From: Calendula officinalis
Taxonomy: Eukaryota; Streptophyta; Magnoliopsida; Asterales; Asteraceae
Assembly (NCBI GenBank): GCA_963853835.1
Contig: OY970826.1
Location: forward strand, 5,998,001-6,062,000
Length of the DNA stretch: 64,000 nucleotides
Direction of reading: 5' to 3'
Below are positions 59,261-64,000 of this stretch, one piece after another. The position numbers were made by a program, and so were the translations under genes. The notes beneath the pieces were generated by a model, which saw only the letters and a program-made list of their open reading frames with translations, did no database searches and was not told the origin of the DNA. Position 1 is the first letter of the stretch; every line of letters begins with the position of its first letter.

Positions 59261-61525
59261 GAAATTACTCACTCAATGTGATATGGGTATATTTAAAATG
59301 ACAAAATATTATTTAAAAAGGTAATTTTCTAAACAATGATAAACCATTGTTAAATATCAAATTAAACTTATGATTTCAATAGTGCTAGTCGAACATCCTT
59401 ATCATTGTCAACTTTCCTTTTTATTTTAATTTAATAAAAGATTAAAGATTAAATATTGGTAAAATATACCAACCAATGGGAATCCACCTTCTAAAATTTC
59501 ATAAATCCTAACTCCTTTTATCACCTACAAACAACCACCCCCAATTCTCGGCAACAACCACTGCAACTTTCCTTTTGCCCTTTTAATCAAAATTAAATAT
59601 GTGATTATTACAAATTTGTTACCAAAAACATGTAAATCCGTTTCTATATTTCTCTGCCATTGAACCATCCTTAAGCTCACCTCCCTCACGTCAATTGAAA
59701 GCATAAAACAAAGAAATCCCTCATCACTTGTTTTGTCCGGCCAACAACAACCTTACTCCGGTGACAATACAAACTCCAACCACCATCATCCTTAATCCCT
59801 CTCTCCAGCTCCGCCGTCTGCTCACTCACGTCCGGCGACGAATAGCATCCCCGGCGAACCAGAAAACAGTCCGGCCACCTCTCTCGTTTGATCTCTCTCT
59901 CTCTCTCTAAAACAAGTGAAAGGTATAAACTTTAACCCTTTTGATTTTGGTATATATCTCATTCGTTTTGTTACGATTCCCAGTTCGTTCCTGTTTTGTT
60001 ATCCTCGATGGCCGAAACCGAAACACACACACACGTGTGTGTTGTTTGTGGGGGTATGTAAATCGTATATGTGACCGGTTGGTGATCACCGACATTACTC
60101 CGGTGATGGTCGTCTTTTGTTGTCCAATATTCCGATCTCAATCTTCAAACAAGCCTGACCAGTTTAATTTCTTAGTTGAGCCCAGTTATGTTTTGTTAGT
60201 CTAGCCCATCACATTTAGAAGCCCAGTTGATGTCTTAGCCATTTCGATTTAATTAAATCAACAAGTCCAAATCTATTGTTTTAATTAAATAAAAGTCAGA
60301 TTCTTATGAAAATAAATTAATTTGATAAATTAATATTTATTAGTTAATTATTATTTATCTGAATATAAATAATTCTGAAACTAGATTATTATGATCTATT
60401 ATATGAGCACTAATTACTTATGTGAACACAAAAGCAAAATTGATTGTCACCAACATATCACTCAGTTAGTTTATCTTTTTATCCTTATAGGAAGCTAGTA
60501 TCAATTGGTTGGAAATCATACGTTATCATTGCATTTTGCTAGCATTGCATCAGGTGAGTCCACAGCCCCACTTTTTATCGCATTTTTATATACTATTTTA
60601 CAACAGGGGTGAAAAACATACAAATTCACTTTTACTATTCATATTTTATTGTGATGATACATTATTCAGAACATGACATTCAGTCCTTTATGCTCGAACT
60701 AAGACAAGATGTAGTGACATTGGTAGATGCCTACATACTGTAACCATTAGCTAGTTGCGACTAGACCCTGGATATGCAGATAGTACTATCGACTGAGACT
60801 CACCCTCCCACATTTGTTTGATCAGTTTTAACGGTCTACCGAACCGTCATGGGAGTGCATATCTTAGATTCAGTAACATCATTTTGGAGTTGTAGTTTGG
60901 TTATGGGCTTAGGGTCGACATTCTAACTCGAGGGTTTAGCTAACCTTAGAGGGATATCAGTTCATGTTATTTTTAAATATCCTTCTGAGGATATCAGTTT
61001 ACACATATTTTTAATATCCTTTTGAGGATATTAGTTTATGCAATTTTATTAAATTATTTTACATGTCTCTACATGGTAAACATTATTTCAATATTTGCCT
61101 TTGGCAAATCATTTTCAAACATCATATCATCACAACAACAATATTTTTAGCCATGATGGCTCACAAACATTTTAGGTAACTCAAAACATTCTTTAAACCT
61201 GTGGATTCACTCAACAATTTTTGTTGATCATTTTACTTATGTTTTTCAGGTTATTCATTGAAGCATGAGTCTTAGTAGCAATGGATCATGAGCATGCATA
61301 TTGTCAAGATGCCACGAACGCCTTTTCATTTCCAAACATTAATTTTTACTTTTAATCGTTTTCAATTACATTAAGTTTTGAGATGTACTTTAACTGAAAT
61401 ATTAATTGAAGTATTTTAAACATTTATTGTTTACGATAATCATAGTTGTGTTACTCATTAATGTTACATCCCGTTCTTCCGCAAATCATTTAATACTATA
61501 AAATCATTTTTGGCGGGGTGTGACA
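58826..61525 (+). mobile_element. Solo LTR (element C) of another Tekay-like family
   Basis: Starts TGTGACAACCCG and ends GGGGTGTGACA. A perfect 5-bp duplication GTTTG flanks it (58821-58825 and 61526-61530). The uninterrupted 5' LTR of B shows the empty site with one GTTTG. There is no PBS, gag or pol inside, so it is what remains after LTR-LTR recombination. It contains an (AAT)n tract (59208-59260) and an apparent spliced-leader layout: donor at 59923, mini-exon 60491-60553, donor GTGAGT at 60554, acceptor before 61250. Confidence 0.92.
59208..59260 (+). repeat. (AAT)n microsatellite in solo LTR C
   Basis: About 17 uninterrupted units. Confidence 0.9.
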
Positions 61526-63306
61526 GTTTGTCAAACCTTGGATTTCTTGTGGTTTGAATACTTGGAATTGTTCATTAGGTTGAGAAAACATGTTTAGTAA
61601 GTTATGGATGTTGAGAAATCAAGTATTGGATGTTTTGGTGGATTATGACTTGATTTGGGTAAGATTGTTAGTTAAAACAATTGTTTAAGTTTATGAAGAA
61701 ATTATGAACCAATTATTGTGTTAAATGACTAGTTGGTGGAATCATGGCATTGATGGGTTTTTGCGGGTTTTGTTGCTTGGATATGTTAACATGATAGATT
61801 GGGTATGTTAGTTTTGAATTATGTCAAGATTAGTGAGATTGTTGAAATACTAGCTAGTGTTTGGATGTTTTTGGTTAAAATGATTAACTAGTAATTTGGA
61901 AGTAAAATACATGGGTTGTTGGTGACTTGGAACTTGATGAATTGTTTCATGATTATGACTTGTTAGTTATAGAGAAATTGTGCTAATTGATGGAAATTGG
62001 AAGTGTTATAATCATGTTCGGGCTTTTGACCCGTTCGGGCCATTTAGTGGTAAAATGACTTAAAATAACTTGGATTGTGAAAGTGTAGGTATTTTGTTAG
62101 GATTATGTGATTAGCAATGTTATTGGTAACATTTGGTGAATTGCAAGTTGATGATATGTTTACAGCTGTAGGATGTATTATTGTTTAATAATCCGGTTTG
62201 ACCCGTTTGAATGTAAGACTTGCAAATGATTAGTTGACTTGTTATGTAAGTGTAAGTGGTCATGACATGTTCATATGATGATTTGAGTGTTTGGTTATCT
62301 AGTTAGTGCAAGTGTTAGTGTTAAATGTATATTTAACATTGTTTATAATTTGGTGGAATTATATACTAATTCGGTATTCCTTTGGTGTACAGGAATCGGG
62401 ATCGGGACTCAGAAACATTAGACCTCTGAGTTCGGCAAGTGGAAGGTTTCGGTGAGTGGATTTAACCTCCAACTTGTGTTCGGTTACAATTGGTTCGGTA
62501 TATGCATACTTGGTAAAAATGCAGGAAATTACCAGACGTGGGGAGTTCGCGTCGCGAACTCCCGTTCCCGATCGTGAAGTAGCTCCAGCGAAGTTGTTGA
62601 TTTACCGCGAAGAGTTCACGATCAGAGTTCACGTCGCGAACTCTAGTTCGCGATCGTGAACTAGAGTTCGCGATTGGGAACTCTGCCGTGACGTTTTTCG
62701 CGGTGTTTTTCACAGCTAGTCTATTCGTATGTATGCCTAGTGTTAGGGAATACCATACATGATTATGTGCACATAGGTGAAGAGACTTGACTCGATTGGT
62801 AGCAACAACTCAGTTTGATTGGTAACCGAGGTTTGAGAAGTCAGTGCGCTGGGCATCGGGTATCGACTAACAGGGTATCCAACCTTACCTGTATTTGTTG
62901 CATGGTTAAGGGGAGGGAGTTGCCCGGGTGTTGGATACGAAACGCTATCGGTTACCGTGGTTTGGCCGACCATGGTTTAAGGCTCCGGCAGGACCCCGAT
63001 CTTATCGAACGAACCGGAGATGTTTTATAACTTCCGTGTTCCAGTGATTCCCCAACCGGAGATGTTTTATAACTTCAGTGTTTAAGTGATTAGTGTAGTG
63101 GCTATGTGACTTTTAGATAGTAGAGATGTCTAAGCTAGCTTGTTGGGCTTTACAGAATTTGTAGATTTTATTCATTCACTTAGCTTTGTGCTAATCCTCC
63201 CTCGTTGAATCTTTTCAGGTGATCGGTGCTTTGGACGGGATGATTGACCAAGCTCAGTTTGATATGTTTTTAAAAATGAGCCATGCCGTTTATTAACACC
63301 GTTAAA

Positions 63307-63429
<123 letters not shown>

Positions 63430-63547
63430 TTGGAGTTTATTTTGGGACATTTGGTTTGTAAACCTAAACCTAAACTATATACTATCTATATGCTTCCGCA
63501 CACCTTTAAAAAAAAACGTTCTCTAAATTTTGCGGTGTTACAACCGC

Positions 63548-64000
63548 CATCCAACAGTGGCCACAACCCACTTCATTTACCACCATTCGGGCATTTTTGG
63601 GCGTCACCGGGTATTACCGGCGCTTTGTACCACACTATGCTCACATAGCCGCCCCGCTAACCGACATATTAAAAATGAAAGAGTTCAAATGGCCACCCAT
63701 TGCCGATAAGGCATTCACAGAATTGAAACAAAAAATGCAACAGCTCACTACTTTGGCACTTCCAAACTTCACAAAACCATTCGACGTTACTACCGATGCG
63801 TCGGGCATGGCCATTGGAGCCGTACTTTCACAAGACAACAAACCGATTGCCTTCTTTAGCAAAAAGTTGTGTCAAACCATGCAAGGTCAATCCACGTATA
63901 CCAAAGAATTTTATGCAATCACGGAAGCGGTAAAAAAATGGCGACAATACCTCTTGGGTCGCCGATTCTGTATTTACACGGACCACCATAGCTTGAAGCA
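63548..64000 (+). pseudogene. Gypsy element A pol resumed: RT tail and RNase H, cut by the window edge
   Basis: The frame resumes after element B with IQQWPQPTSFTTIRAFLGVT, then GYYRRFVPHYAHIAAPLT. RNase H follows with TTDASGMAIGAVLSQD and TDHHSLK at the window end. It remains open to position 64000; integrase would follow beyond. Confidence 0.9.

Overview
The window reads as nuclear DNA of a flowering plant, probably a eudicot and possibly Asteraceae. That last point is an inference from the look of the transposons and is unverified. It holds spliced genes with GT-AG introns, AT-rich spacers, and several classes of plant transposon with readable target-site duplications (TSDs). I see no rRNA gene, intact tRNA gene, CRISPR array or bacterial feature.

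Genes (positions 1-18 kb and 29.5-33 kb). There are five host genes. (1) A VIER/SKIP2-type F-box/LRR protein (+, 428-1756). (2) An MPDU1 homologue of dolichol-phosphate-mannose use (-, eight exons, 2941-6289). (3) An RER1 Golgi-to-ER retrieval receptor (+, three exons, 7823-9579). (4) A protein with a MYC/MYB N-terminal domain, of the type often labelled 'WNK-related' (+, seven exons, 15605-17947). (5) An RD21-like papain-family cysteine protease with a granulin domain (-, five exons, 29562-32951). I placed all exon borders by hand and the reading phase closes in every gene. The genes are unrelated neighbours and do not form a pathway cluster.

Transposons. Between and inside the genes lie Stowaway-like MITEs, Mutator-like foldback elements (one a Pack-MULE carrying a C2-domain gene piece inside an MPDU1 intron), hAT-like and Harbinger-like elements, a tRNA-derived SINE and a poly(A) retroposon. 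Five LTR retrotransposons or derivatives are resolved with both ends. These are a non-coding Copia-type element (11829-15097), a very young Tekay-like chromovirus (19283-28637), a decayed minus-strand Copia (39738-49142) that contains a broken kinesin motor fragment, a non-autonomous Tekay derivative 'B' (52647-63542), and a solo LTR 'C' (58826-61525). C sits inside the 3' LTR of B, and B sits inside the polymerase gene of a further Gypsy element 'A' that runs off the right edge.

Most interesting signal. The long LTRs of three different Tekay-like families (the 19 kb element, B and C) each appear to carry the same layout: a pyrimidine-rich leader, a GT-starting intron, a mini-exon of about 60 nt (59, 59 and 63 nt), a second GTGAGT intron, then a short last leader exon. 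In two families the mini-exon contains the same small hairpin. This looks like a conserved spliced 5' leader hidden inside LTRs. It is an inference from sequence and needs transcript evidence.
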